A DNA stretch of 64,000 nt, taken from an uncultured bacterium. Its GTDB lineage: Bacteria; Vulcanimicrobiota; Xenobia; Xenobiales; Xenobiaceae. A program made the position numbers and the translations under genes. Shown piece after piece: positions 36,174-45,368 of the stretch (its first letter is position 1; every line of letters starts with the position of its first letter). Below the pieces are notes generated by a model. The model had not been told where the DNA came from. It worked only from the letters and a program-made list of their open reading frames with translations, and ran no database searches. The stretch is taken from positions 1-64,000 of the forward strand of contig CAKUBG010000012.1 of the NCBI GenBank assembly GCA_934636825.1, in the 5' to 3' direction.

Positions 36174-37142
36174 TTATTTCATATTATTGCGAGGAATAAC
36201 CGTTATATCATATTGCAAAGTATAAGCCCCTAAACGGTTAGAAGCGCCACTAAGCGTATCGAGCTTCCTTAAAGCCTGAGCATTTGTTATATCTGTTACA
36301 GTCTCTTCGTTTTTAAGTTCTTTACCCAAGGCCATACCACGTTGCTGCTGAGCGCGACGCAACTCAGCTAAACGAGCCGACTTAATTACTAAAGTAACTT
36401 CCGGCTTGTTAGTTACTACTCGGAAAGCCACAATGCAATCGGCCAAAATTTGAACCTTACATTTCTTAAAAGGATCCTGACTAAAGATATTGATTTTACC
36501 GCCATTAGTTTCCGGTTGCACAATATATTTGCCAATATTGGAACTATCTAATAAAGCAGCTTGATCTGGAACTTCACAGCGAATTAACCATTTATGAGGA
36601 CAAGAATCGGCATTGCCGCAAACTTCTTGTATAGTTCCGCCGTATTTTTCTTTATGCAAATTGGGGCCAATAGTAGAGACATAGTAGATAACATTTTTAT
36701 TCCAATTGGGAATACCCGATGCACTGCGGGAAAAACGCTGAGAAGCGCTGACTACTTCGGAATCTGTACTGCCGGGAATGGCACTATTGTCATTATATGC
36801 CGAAAGCATCCATAGAGCTTGTCCATATTGCGGCTGTTTAGTCTGATCTACATCAGCACCGGTCACCACTTTAGTTATATTGCTCGGACTATAATTTTTG
36901 TAAGTGGCCACGCCGAGACCACCGAAGCTGGCTCGCCTAATATCATCCATAGCAAAAACGCCCACTTTACGCATCATAGTTTGCGTAACGGTACGTCCCT
37001 CAATGCTGCGCCAGGAATCCATACCATATTGCACAACGGTAAAAAGCACCAGCATCAATACACTAAAAACGCCAGTGGTGATCAAAACTTCAACCAAAGT
37101 AGCGCCTAAGTTGTCTTTTCGGCGGCTTGGAACAATATTCAT
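36174..37142 (-). CDS. Type IV prepilin-like protein (PilW/GspJ-like)
   Basis: 322-residue prepilin-like protein. A short basic leader ends in NLG, followed by A-T-L-V-E-V-L (prepilin peptidase site G|A with Glu at +5) and a hydrophobic helix to about residue 43. The large C-terminal domain has several cysteines (VCGNADSCPHKWLIRC) and ends in an alternating beta pattern. Its size matches minor pilins of the PilW/GspJ type. The upstream prepilin gene lies 17 bases away on the same strand. No major pilin gene is present here. AGGAGGG lies 14 bases before the ATG. Confidence 0.8.
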   Translation of the reverse strand: MNIVPSRRKDNLGATLVEVLITTGVFSVLMLVLFTVVQYGMDSWRSIEGRTVTQTMMRKVGVFAMDDIRRASFGGLGVATYKNYSPSNITKVVTGADVDQTKQPQYGQALWMLSAYNDNSAIPGSTDSEVVSASQRFSRSASGIPNWNKNVIYYVSTIGPNLHKEKYGGTIQEVCGNADSCPHKWLIRCEVPDQAALLDSSNIGKYIVQPETNGGKINIFSQDPFKKCKVQILADCIVAFRVVTNKPEVTLVIKSARLAELRRAQQQRGMALGKELKNEETVTDITNAQALRKLDTLSGASNRLGAYTLQYDITVIPRNNMK

Positions 37143-37159
37143 ATTATTAAGCTGCCCTC

Positions 37160-37765
37160 CTAGAACTCCGAGCTAATATTATAAAGTCGGCTCATCTCAC
37201 AGCGCAGAATACCGGCATGCGTCATACTTAAAGTAGTATCGTTTACTTTTTGTGTTGTTGACATATTTCCATTGTCGGAACTATATGTACCCACTTGTTC
37301 ACCGCTCTTGCCCCACCAAACTACCACATCCAGCTTAACCAACTGATTGTCGATAGTAGTACCCCCTACAGAAGTCCCGCTGTCAGTGCTGTCTATTCTG
37401 GTGGAATTGAGTTCCCACACGAAAGTAGTATTGTTTAGGTTCTTAATACCAGAAGCTACTACGCCGCCTTTTTTCAGATTTTCAAAAGCGCCTTTGTCAG
37501 CTTCTTTATCAACCTGATTGACAATATTGTAAATATCTTTGGTAAGTACAGTTTCGGCAACAATAACACCTGCCGTTAGGTCGGTGGTCTTTTGGCTAGC
37601 CTTCATTGATCCGGTAAAAACAGCCAAAACCAAAAGAAGAGTCACAGACATAATGCCCACAGAAACCATAAGTTCCAATAAGCTGAAGCCCGCGCGCTTT
37701 TGACGACACCTTAATATATAATGGCTGGCTGAATATCGCTTATTCATGCAACAGCTGACCTTCAT
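37160..37765 (-). CDS. Type IV prepilin-like protein (PilV/GspI-like)
   Basis: 201 residues. The prepilin motif is KRAG|FSLLELMVSVGIMSV with Glu at +5, after a rather long basic leader of about 25 residues, and is followed by the hydrophobic helix. The C-terminal domain is small and beta-rich. The ATG at 37765 has AAGGAAC upstream; an in-frame codon at 37789 is less likely. It probably forms a minor-pilin pair with the next gene and could be processed by an unlinked prepilin peptidase. Whether it belongs to the gsp machine at 17-25 kb is inference. Confidence 0.82.
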   Translation of the reverse strand: MKVSCCMNKRYSASHYILRCRQKRAGFSLLELMVSVGIMSVTLLLVLAVFTGSMKASQKTTDLTAGVIVAETVLTKDIYNIVNQVDKEADKGAFENLKKGGVVASGIKNLNNTTFVWELNSTRIDSTDSGTSVGGTTIDNQLVKLDVVVWWGKSGEQVGTYSSDNGNMSTTQKVNDTTLSMTHAGILRCEMSRLYNISSEF

Positions 37766-37838
37766 AACTTTCGTTCCTTCAATTGTCAAAAAAGCCGCTA
37801 GGGCTTTAGTTAAATATTCCGCTCCATTATAGCAAAAA

Positions 37839-38387
37839 TTAGCCCCATTCTACGGGTTCATCGTCAAATATAGCGGAATTATCATTCTTTTCGGCATTAT
37901 ATTCAGTATTGCCATCAGTGCACTTGGCATTGGCTGATTTTTGCAATTCAGCCAAAGCAAGTTCCATACCGTTTAGGCGTTCTTCGAACCGTTCAAGCTT
38001 GGAGTTGATATCAACTTCTCCCAGAGAAGCTTGCAACTTATCTAACTTTTCTTCACAAGATTTCACGGCTTTTGTTAAGTGTTCAGTAACTTCGCTACCA
38101 GAAGACAACTGAGTTCCTACCATAGAGCTACCAGAGAAAGAAGCTCCGTTAGGATTTCCGATTAAACTGAAGACTTTATTTAAATCATCTTTCAGAGAAT
38201 TGACCTCAGCTAAAGAGGCCATACGCGAAACGACCTCTGACATTTCACGACGTATTTGCTCTAAGTTATCAAGAGCATCTCTTTTTAGTTCTGCTTCGCT
38301 AAGCTGTTGCAAATGGCGAAGCTGGGACAAACTGCTACGCACATTGCTTTCTAATTTTTCTACCCGTTCTAGCAACTCATCGGCCAT
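37839..38387 (-). CDS. Coiled-coil protein of unknown function
   Basis: 182 residues, almost entirely heptad-rich helix: LLERVEKLESNVRSSLSQL, LDNLEQIRREMSEVVSRM and, in the C-terminal half, EKLDKLQASLGEVDINSKL. A Gly/Ser-rich break occurs around residues 97-113. There is no signal peptide or membrane segment. The good ribosome site GAGGAGG lies ten bases before the ATG. The two prepilin-like genes follow on the same strand, so it may share their operon. The function is unknown. Confidence 0.7.
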   Translation of the reverse strand: MADELLERVEKLESNVRSSLSQLRHLQQLSEAELKRDALDNLEQIRREMSEVVSRMASLAEVNSLKDDLNKVFSLIGNPNGASFSGSSMVGTQLSSGSEVTEHLTKAVKSCEEKLDKLQASLGEVDINSKLERFEERLNGMELALAELQKSANAKCTDGNTEYNAEKNDNSAIFDDEPVEWG

Positions 38388-38480
38388 GACAGAGAATCCT
38401 CCTCAACTTTAGCTACCCCCAACGCTCTTTCTGTCTTGTTGCAGGAAAGGACATGCCGCAAAACGCAAAAGAAAAACGTT

Positions 38481-38837
38481 ATGAAAAAGACAAGTTTTCC
38501 AAATATCCCTTCTCTTCCCCTGCTCCAAAAATATGTGCAAGAAAAATGTATAGAACGAGGTTTTACTAAAGCCAGCAACTTAGAGACCTATTTGCTGCTG
38601 ACCGAAGAAGTCGGCGAATTAGCTAAAGCTATTCGCAAAAAAATGGCTCTTTTCACCGAAAAAGCCAAGGAAAGCCACAGCGATCAAACTAAGGAGCAAC
38701 TCATCCAAGACAACCTGGCCGAAGAAATGGCTGACGTACTGTCCTATTTGCTCGACTTAGCTAATCGCTTTGATGTAGATCTGGCCGAATCTTTTAAACG
38801 CAAAGAAGCGGAAAATGATCGACGCACTTGGCAATAG
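38481..38837 (+). CDS. MazG-like nucleotide pyrophosphohydrolase
   Basis: 118-residue all-alpha NTP pyrophosphohydrolase. The MazG-type metal-binding acidic motifs are visible as LLTEEVGELAKAI and NLAEEMADVLSYLLDLANRF. Such single-domain enzymes cleave non-canonical or excess nucleoside triphosphates to monophosphate and pyrophosphate. The ATG at 38481 is favoured over an upstream in-frame TTG at 38436 because the family motif region begins soon after it. It is a single plus-strand gene, convergent with lysC. Confidence 0.82.
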   Translation: MKKTSFPNIPSLPLLQKYVQEKCIERGFTKASNLETYLLLTEEVGELAKAIRKKMALFTEKAKESHSDQTKEQLIQDNLAEEMADVLSYLLDLANRFDVDLAESFKRKEAENDRRTWQ

Positions 38838-38875
38838 ATTAAGCCCCCCCCAAGCTATCAATAGCTATTAATCTA
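38835..38875. terminator. Weak inverted repeat at the mazG/lysC junction
   Basis: TAGATTAA (38835-38842) pairs with TTAATCTA (38868-38875), around an inner AGCTAT/ATAGCT hairpin. Its arms contain the stop codons of both convergent genes. There is no T run, so terminator function is uncertain. Confidence 0.35.
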
Positions 38876-40094
38876 AGCCAAATTCTGTATGAATAGCCTG
38901 AGAAGCTTTAGCCAAAGCATTCTCGGCTACTACAGCAGAAATGGTAATATGCGAATCCGTCGTGTAAAAAAGCTCAATACCACTATGCACTAAGGCTCGA
39001 CAGATGCGCATCATCACTCCCGGTTGTCCACGCATAGCCTGGCCTACTACAGAAAGTTTGGCACAGCCAAAGCGCATAGCAAAGCTGCAACCAAGCTCTT
39101 TAAGCAAATTTTTGGCTGTATTTATATCACTATTGTTGAGCAAGAAGCAAATTCTATCTTCGGCTACATTGATCATATCCAAAGAAAGAGACGCTTCAGC
39201 CAAACGCTCAAAAATAGAGAGACGACGCACACGCAAATCGGGAGTAGCTTGCAAATCTATACTTACCATAGTATAGCCGGGCACACTGACTACTCCGGTG
39301 ACCAATTTTTCAATTTCCAACTGACGATCGGCAATGCTCACATTGGATGAACAACTGTCAATGGCCGTACCTTCTTTGTCACTAAAAGTAGAGCGTACTC
39401 GCAAAGGGATATTGTGAGTTTGAGAAATTTCCACTGCTCTGGGGTGCAAAACTTTGGCCCCTTCGTTGGCCATCTCTCCCACTTCAACATGGCTTATATG
39501 TTCCAAAACGTGAGCTGACGGTACGTAGCGAGGGTCGGCAGTCATGACTCCCTCAACGTCAGTGAAAATATCTACTCGTTCAGCTCCAACGGCAGCTCCC
39601 AAAGCGACGGCCGTAGTATCACTGCCACCGCGTCCTAAAGTAACGATTTCACCACGTTTATTGACGCCCTGGAAACCTGCTACTACAGGGACAAATCCTT
39701 CTTGCAAAGCTTCCAAAAGCGCTTGGGGATCGATACTTTCTATACTGGCGCTCCCATAGTTGCCCACAGCGGCGATACCGGCTTGAGCTCCATCGAAAGC
39801 TTTGGCCTTTATGCCCAAACTACGCAAATAGTGGCTTACTGTCACAGCAGAGATTATCTCTCCACAAGCCATAAGCATATCGCGCTCACGCTCGCTGACA
39901 TGAGTCGAATAGTCTTTAATCAACCCCAATAAACTATCGGTAGCGTAAGGAGCCGGACGACGTCCCATAGCAGAGACAACAACAATAACTTGCTTATTGT
40001 TGTTCAACTCGTCGTTAATCTTATTGGCCAAAGCTTTCCAGCCTTTTTCTGTAGCTACTGAAGTGCCGCCAAATTTTTGCACAATAATAGACAT
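38868..40094 (-). CDS. lysC: Aspartate kinase
   Basis: About 408 residues catalysing the first step of lysine, threonine and diaminopimelate synthesis. The catalytic region carries VQKFGGTSVATEKG, TDVEGVMTADPRYV and LGRGGSDTTAVALGAA; two C-terminal ACT domains (from about residue 260) suggest feedback control, probably by lysine. The ATG at 40094 begins five bases after the asd stop, giving a tightly packed asd-lysC pair. It is the last gene of a four-gene minus-strand cluster. Confidence 0.97.
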   Translation of the reverse strand: MSIIVQKFGGTSVATEKGWKALANKINDELNNNKQVIVVVSAMGRRPAPYATDSLLGLIKDYSTHVSERERDMLMACGEIISAVTVSHYLRSLGIKAKAFDGAQAGIAAVGNYGSASIESIDPQALLEALQEGFVPVVAGFQGVNKRGEIVTLGRGGSDTTAVALGAAVGAERVDIFTDVEGVMTADPRYVPSAHVLEHISHVEVGEMANEGAKVLHPRAVEISQTHNIPLRVRSTFSDKEGTAIDSCSSNVSIADRQLEIEKLVTGVVSVPGYTMVSIDLQATPDLRVRRLSIFERLAEASLSLDMINVAEDRICFLLNNSDINTAKNLLKELGCSFAMRFGCAKLSVVGQAMRGQPGVMMRICRALVHSGIELFYTTDSHITISAVVAENALAKASQAIHTEFGLD

Positions 40095-40098
40095 AAGG

Positions 40099-41127
40099 CT
40101 ATTTTGCGTTCCTTCCCTCAATGAGAGCTTGGGCTATATTAACAGCATTGGTAGCTGCGCCTTTACGCAAATTGTCGGCTACAACCCACATGGCAATACC
40201 ATGTTCGGCGGTAGGATCGCGACGGATACGCCCTACCAAAACGAGATCCTGATCTTCACCTTCAACAGGTGTAGGATAAAGCTGGTGAGACGGATCGTCC
40301 ATTACTTGTACACAGGGAGCGGTGCTTAAAATAGCTCTAGCTTCTTCAGGAGAGCACTCTTTAGCGAAAGAAGCTTGCACCGCTTCAGAATGAGCGAAGA
40401 ACACAGGCACACGCACACAAGTGGCCAATACCGGCAGGTCAGGAAGTTCCAAAATTTTCTTGGTCTCGTTGACCATCTTGGTTTCTTCTGTAGTGTTGCC
40501 TTCTGCGTCGAAACTACCAATCTGTGGGAATAAGTTAAAGCCAATGCGCTTGGGGAAACAGGATTTGCCTTCGACAGTTTGTCCTTCAAGCATAGTCCTG
40601 GTTTGGCGACGCAATTCTTCCACGGCCTCTTTACCTGCACCAGAAACAGACTGATAAGTAGCCACACTGACACTCTTAAGACCGAAAGCTTTATGCAAGG
40701 GGGCCAAAACCGACATCATCTGAATAGTAGAACAATTAGGATTGGCAATGATGCCTTTATGCTCTTTTATAGCATGACCATTTACTTCCGGCACAACTAA
40801 GGGCACTTCGGGATCCATGCGGAAAATAGAAGAATTGTCGATAGCTACAGCACCGGCAGCGGCGGCCTTTTTCACATATTCGGCAGCAGCTACATCACCG
40901 CCGGCGAAAAGCGCAATATCGACGCCTTTAAAATCGAAGGTAGCAATATCAGCTACTACAAGAGATTGATCGCGGAATTTTACTTCCGAACCGGCCGATC
41001 TGGCCGTGGCCACGGCGCTCACTTTGCCTATAGGCAACTGAGTGCGCTCGGCTAAAACTTTGAGCATCATTGAGCCAACCAAACCGGTAGCTCCTACAAC
41101 AGCAAAATTGTATTTTTTATCGTTCAT
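40099..41127 (-). CDS. asd: Aspartate-semialdehyde dehydrogenase
   Basis: About 342 residues. It reduces aspartyl phosphate to aspartate semialdehyde with NADPH, the branch point to lysine/diaminopimelate and threonine. The NADP-binding motif is FAVVGATGLVGSMM, the catalytic cysteine lies in ANPNCSTIQMM, and the conserved SVSGAGKEAVEEL follows. The length is normal. An in-frame GTG two codons upstream is an alternative start. It lies between dapB and lysC. Confidence 0.97.
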   Translation of the reverse strand: MNDKKYNFAVVGATGLVGSMMLKVLAERTQLPIGKVSAVATARSAGSEVKFRDQSLVVADIATFDFKGVDIALFAGGDVAAAEYVKKAAAAGAVAIDNSSIFRMDPEVPLVVPEVNGHAIKEHKGIIANPNCSTIQMMSVLAPLHKAFGLKSVSVATYQSVSGAGKEAVEELRRQTRTMLEGQTVEGKSCFPKRIGFNLFPQIGSFDAEGNTTEETKMVNETKKILELPDLPVLATCVRVPVFFAHSEAVQASFAKECSPEEARAILSTAPCVQVMDDPSHQLYPTPVEGEDQDLVLVGRIRRDPTAEHGIAMWVVADNLRKGAATNAVNIAQALIEGRNAK

Positions 41128-41190
41128 GCTCACATTTCACTTTCTATAGGGCGCTAATCTCGGCCCCAAGTTTGATCCGGTAAAACCGTA

Positions 41191-42006
41191 TCAGTCAATA
41201 ATATTTTCTAAGCCGACAACCATACCGTCTAAGTGGCGTACTTTTTGAATAGCGATAACTACTCCGGACATAAAACACTCGCGATTCGAAGCACTATGGT
41301 GAATAGTCAGAGTCTCACCTTGACTGCCGAAAATAACTTCTTGATCAGCCAAGAATCCGGGCATACGCACCGAGTGAATACGAATGCCGCCGTATTTGCC
41401 ACCTCTTGCCCCTTTTACAGACTCTTCGCCTTCAACTGGAGCCCTGAATTTACCACCAGAAGCTCTGGCCATAGCCTCAGCAGTGTACATGGCAGTACCT
41501 GAAGGAGCGTCTAATTTACGTTCGTGATGTTTTTCAATAATTTCAGCCCAATGGAAATACTTAGAAGCCATTTTGGCAAATTTCATCATCAAAACAGCTC
41601 CCATAGCAAAATTGGGGGCAAATAAAATGGGATGAGAGCTTTCTTTGGCTAAATTGGCAATAGCTTCAGAGTCGGCATTGGAAATGCCCGTAGAGCCGAT
41701 AACACAAGCCACATTATATTGAGCAGCCTTGAAAACTACCTCTTTGATAAAACTACCGGTAGAAACTTCTACCAAAACACCTCCGCGAGCAGCGGCCAAA
41801 GCTTGATCGATATCCGGAGTGACAATTACTCCACAAGGTTCACCAGTAACTAATTCTCCAATATCTTCGCCTAAATGACGAGCGTGACCGATAGCCCCCA
41901 CCAACTCCATGCCGACCTGACCTAAAATGGTGCGCACAATTTCGCGCCCCATACGCCCGGTAGCTCCAGATACCACCACCGGAATCGGACTTAATACACT
42001 GTCCAT
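41191..42006 (-). CDS. dapB: 4-hydroxy-tetrahydrodipicolinate reductase
   Basis: 271 residues. It reduces the product of DapA to tetrahydrodipicolinate in diaminopimelate synthesis. The NAD(P)-binding motif is VVSGATGRMGREIV; the signature EIIEKHHERKLDAPSGTA holds the catalytic histidine and lysine. The ATG has AGGAGG six bases upstream. It is the second gene of the M16-dapB-asd-lysC cluster. No dapA is present in the window. Confidence 0.97.
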   Translation of the reverse strand: MDSVLSPIPVVVSGATGRMGREIVRTILGQVGMELVGAIGHARHLGEDIGELVTGEPCGVIVTPDIDQALAAARGGVLVEVSTGSFIKEVVFKAAQYNVACVIGSTGISNADSEAIANLAKESSHPILFAPNFAMGAVLMMKFAKMASKYFHWAEIIEKHHERKLDAPSGTAMYTAEAMARASGGKFRAPVEGEESVKGARGGKYGGIRIHSVRMPGFLADQEVIFGSQGETLTIHHSASNRECFMSGVVIAIQKVRHLDGMVVGLENIID

Positions 42007-42047
42007 TCGAACCTCCTAAATGTGAAACAAAATTTTATTTCTATCAT

Positions 42048-42066
42048 TGTCGACTTAGTATCGACA
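42048..42066. other. Inverted repeat upstream of dapB
   Basis: TGTCGA (42048-42053) and TCGACA (42061-42066) form an operator- or stem-like inverted repeat with a 7-base spacer, 42 bases before the dapB start. It lacks a T run. No lysine riboswitch pattern was recognised here. Confidence 0.25.
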
Positions 42067-42081
42067 CTATTTACTGATTTA

Positions 42082-43359
42082 TTACAGAGAATATATAGGA
42101 CCGGCAGCAGCGGTCGTCAACTTATCCAAATCGAAAAATTCATGGGCGAACTCTATAATATCGCTATTTTTAACTCTGTCTAAATCTTGGCAAAGTTCTT
42201 CCAAGCTAATCTGACGTCCCCAAACCCGCTCATTTTGCACAATACAGCTCATGCGACCGAAGCTTGATTCTAAACTCAAGGCGTACGAACTCTTAATATG
42301 CTGGCGAGCTCTCTCCAATTCATCTTCGGTAATTCCTTCAGCCAGAATGCCTTTAAATATCTTGCGAATGCTGTCCATAACCGCAGAGACATTGGCCGCC
42401 GAGCAACTCACCTCTACACCGAAGAGACCGGCGTCACTGTAAGTAGAGCGGAAAGTTTCCACCGAATAGGCCAAGCCACTCTTTTCACGTATTTCCTGGA
42501 AAAGGCGGCAAGAGAGCGAGCCGCCCAAAACGCTGTCTAAAACAGACAAAATGCAACCTCGCGGATCGTTTTGAGGCAGACATTGCCAGCCGCAGCAAAT
42601 GCTAACTTGCTCGGTGGGACGATATTTTACATTTGTTACCGTAGCCGGTTTAGGCGTACCACCCGGAGGACAAGCCCACCACAACTTCGGCCCGGCTTCA
42701 TTGCTAAACTGAGAAACAGGGCGACGCATCAGCCACCCATTTTGTAAATAACGTTCGGTCAATTGTACCAATTTGTCATGTTCGACAGCTCCGGCGGCAG
42801 CCACAATAATACGATCAGGCTTGTAATGGCGGTGCAAATACTCAAAAAGCGCATTTTGAGTGAAGCTTTGTACCGATTCTATAGTGCCTTGGATGGGCTT
42901 GCCCAACGGATGATCGGGCCAAATCGAAGCATAAAAAAGGTCGGAAGCCAACTCGTCGGTCTCGTCTTCCACCATTTTAATTTCTTCGCAGACTACGCCT
43001 TGCTCACGCCGCAACTCAGCTTCATCAAAGGAAGAATTTACCAACATGTCGGCCAAAATTTCAAAAGCTTGCGCGACATGTTCACTGAGCACGACCGTAT
43101 ATAAACACGTTTGCTCCTGTTCAGTAAAAGCATTCATGCGACCGCCCAGAAGATCCATATCCTGAGCTAAACGCAAAGCCGTACGTCGCTCTGTACCTTT
43201 AAAAAGCATGTGCTCTAAAAAGTGAGCCATGCCCAAATTGTACGGTTCATCGCAGCGAGTTCCGCTTTGCACCCATACTCCCAAAGAGCAGGAAGCAAAT
43301 TGAGGAATTTGCTCACTGATTACCAAAATACCATTGGTTAATTCGGTCTTCTTAATCAT
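42082..43359 (-). CDS. M16-family zinc metallopeptidase
   Basis: 425-residue peptidase of the insulinase/M16B type. The inverted zinc motif HFLEH lies in GMAHFLEHMLFKGTERR, and the third ligand glutamate in EQGVVCEEIKMVEDE. Related genes, such as Bacillus mlpA/ymxG, sit beside diaminopimelate genes as here, though the reason is unknown. There is no signal peptide, so it probably acts in the cytosol. It lies 75 bases before dapB on the same strand and is divergent from recN. Confidence 0.92.
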   Translation of the reverse strand: MIKKTELTNGILVISEQIPQFASCSLGVWVQSGTRCDEPYNLGMAHFLEHMLFKGTERRTALRLAQDMDLLGGRMNAFTEQEQTCLYTVVLSEHVAQAFEILADMLVNSSFDEAELRREQGVVCEEIKMVEDETDELASDLFYASIWPDHPLGKPIQGTIESVQSFTQNALFEYLHRHYKPDRIIVAAAGAVEHDKLVQLTERYLQNGWLMRRPVSQFSNEAGPKLWWACPPGGTPKPATVTNVKYRPTEQVSICCGWQCLPQNDPRGCILSVLDSVLGGSLSCRLFQEIREKSGLAYSVETFRSTYSDAGLFGVEVSCSAANVSAVMDSIRKIFKGILAEGITEDELERARQHIKSSYALSLESSFGRMSCIVQNERVWGRQISLEELCQDLDRVKNSDIIEFAHEFFDLDKLTTAAAGPIYSL

Positions 43360-43508
43360 CTCAATTTAAAAAAGCGCAAACACCTATCAGTAGAACCCGC
43401 TTTTTCTTGCCTGTATCCTTCTTTCCTTTACCAGTTGAAAGAGGAAGAAAAAAAACAAAAATGAAAATTCGCCTCGCAAATTTTTCCTATCATGGGTTGG
43501 GATGTTTT

Positions 43509-45245
43509 ATGTTAGCAGAATTGGCTATCCGCAACTTTGCTTTGGTGGAAGACGAGACCTTTTGTTTTGTAGACGGTCTCAATATGCTTACCGGCGAAAC
43601 CGGAGCAGGTAAATCCCTAATCATCGACGCTATGGGATTTTTGTTGGGATCGATAGTGAGAGACAAGCCCTTGCGCAGCGGTGCAACTAGCGGTTTTGTA
43701 GCAGCCAGATTCGTCAACATTCCCACCGAAGTAACTCGCAAACTGGAAGAGCTCGGCTTCGAAGAAAATGAAGAAGACGAGCTATTGCTCAATCGCGATT
43801 TTAAAGCTGTCGGTCGAGCGTCTTGTCGCATTAACGGTAAGCCAGCCACTTTAGCGATTTTACGTGAAGTGGGCTCAATGCTGGTAGATTTGCATGGCCA
43901 ACACCAGCAATATTCTTTACTGCGATCTAACGATCACTACAAAGTGCTAGATCGCTATATTATTTCTCAAGATCCGTCTTATGAGTCACTCCTAAGCCGC
44001 TATACCGATTCGTACCGCCGCTGCCGCGAATTGCACAAAGAATTGCAAGAATTGCGCGAAGGCGAGCGCTCCCGTTTGCGTGAAATAGACTGGGCCAACC
44101 ACGAACTCAACGAAATAGACGAAACATCCCCCCAACCCGGCGAAGATATAAAACTTGAAGAGCAAATAAAAATTCTGGCCGCTGCTGCCGATTTGCGCAA
44201 CGGTGCTTTGTCAGCTCACGCTGATTTGACTTCCGACGGTGGCCCCCGCGATCTCCTAGCCAGAATTTGCAGCAGCTTAGCTTCTTTACAAAGCCAAGAT
44301 AAGCGCCTAACTCCCATCGTCGATAGCTTAAATGAAGCTTTGGCCATCATGGACGACAACATTTACGAATTGAGCGCTTACGCTGACGGTATTGTCTCCG
44401 ACAGCGAAAGTCTGGAAGCTTTACACAATCGTTACGATAAATTGCGTACGATTATGCGCAAATATGGCCCTTCAATAGAAGAAGTTCTGCAATATCGTCA
44501 GCAAACAGCCAATCATTTAGAGCAATTGGAAAACAGCGCTTCGCGTTCCGAACATTTAGAGCACGAGTTACTCGATTGTCTAAGACAAAGGGAAAAATAT
44601 CTGGAAGATATTTCCTCTTTGCGCCATAGTCACGCCAAAGAGCTGTCCAAAGCTGTGGAAGAAGAACTAGCCAAAGTGGATATGCCCCATTGTCGTTTTG
44701 CTGTCTCTTTTGCCGACAATTTAAATCATGACTCTACTCCTGATGAGCTAACAAGTTTCGTATCTAAATATAAAGAGATCGCTGCCCACGGAGGCGACGT
44801 TATAGAATTTGTAATCGCTCCCAACCCCGGAGAAGCTCCCAAACCTCTAGCTCAAATAGCTTCAGGAGGTGAGATTTCTCGTATTATGTTAGCTTTACTC
44901 AGTTTATTTTCTGAGTTTCAGAAAACAGCAACTTTCTTCTTTGATGAAATAGATACAGGTTTAGGAGGCAACGCTGCTCAAGCAGTGGCTGAACGATTGC
45001 GCGGTTTAGCTTCACGCTCACAAGTTATATGCATCACCCATTTGCCTATTTTGGCTGTAGCTGGCGATCGCCATCATTATTTATATAAAGAAGTAAACGG
45101 TGGACGTACTGCAACTCACGTGCGCATTTTGGAAGGAGCCGAAAGAGAAAAGGAAATAGCTCGCATGATGAGCGGAGGAGCTTCTCTGGATCAAGCTTTA
45201 GAACATGCCCGCTCCCTTTTGCGCAATGCTCAAATCCGAAACTAA
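43509..45245 (+). CDS. recN: RecN, DNA repair SMC-like ATPase
   Basis: About 578 residues, an SMC-like protein for double-strand break repair. Walker A is TGETGAGKSLIIDAMG near the N-terminus, two coiled-coil arms occupy the middle, and the signature and Walker B are ASGGEISRIMLALLSLFS and FFFDEIDTGLGGNAAQAVAE. I chose the ATG at 43509, which gives MLAELAIRNFALVE, the normal RecN N-terminus; ATG 43461, behind GAGGAAG, is an alternative. It is divergent from the M16 gene. Confidence 0.95.
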   Translation: MLAELAIRNFALVEDETFCFVDGLNMLTGETGAGKSLIIDAMGFLLGSIVRDKPLRSGATSGFVAARFVNIPTEVTRKLEELGFEENEEDELLLNRDFKAVGRASCRINGKPATLAILREVGSMLVDLHGQHQQYSLLRSNDHYKVLDRYIISQDPSYESLLSRYTDSYRRCRELHKELQELREGERSRLREIDWANHELNEIDETSPQPGEDIKLEEQIKILAAAADLRNGALSAHADLTSDGGPRDLLARICSSLASLQSQDKRLTPIVDSLNEALAIMDDNIYELSAYADGIVSDSESLEALHNRYDKLRTIMRKYGPSIEEVLQYRQQTANHLEQLENSASRSEHLEHELLDCLRQREKYLEDISSLRHSHAKELSKAVEEELAKVDMPHCRFAVSFADNLNHDSTPDELTSFVSKYKEIAAHGGDVIEFVIAPNPGEAPKPLAQIASGGEISRIMLALLSLFSEFQKTATFFFDEIDTGLGGNAAQAVAERLRGLASRSQVICITHLPILAVAGDRHHYLYKEVNGGRTATHVRILEGAEREKEIARMMSGGASLDQALEHARSLLRNAQIRN

Positions 45246-45270
45246 CGCCGATCTTGACGTGTTGTAAGTT

Positions 45271-45287
45271 CCAAGTAAAATACTTGG
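45271..45287 (+). terminator. Small hairpin after recN
   Basis: CCAAGTA and TACTTGG pair over a 3-base loop 25 bases beyond the recN stop. Only a weak T-rich stretch follows, so termination is uncertain. Confidence 0.3.
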
Positions 45288-45368
45288 GTTAATTAACTTT
45301 TTACCAACTTGCCATATTGGCTATATATTCCTATTTTCTGCCACCAAAGGCACCTCAGGAGGCTATTC

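Noticed and set aside
42007..42081. Lysine riboswitch before dapB
   Set aside because: At 75 bases it is too short for the lysine aptamer and shows no matching core.
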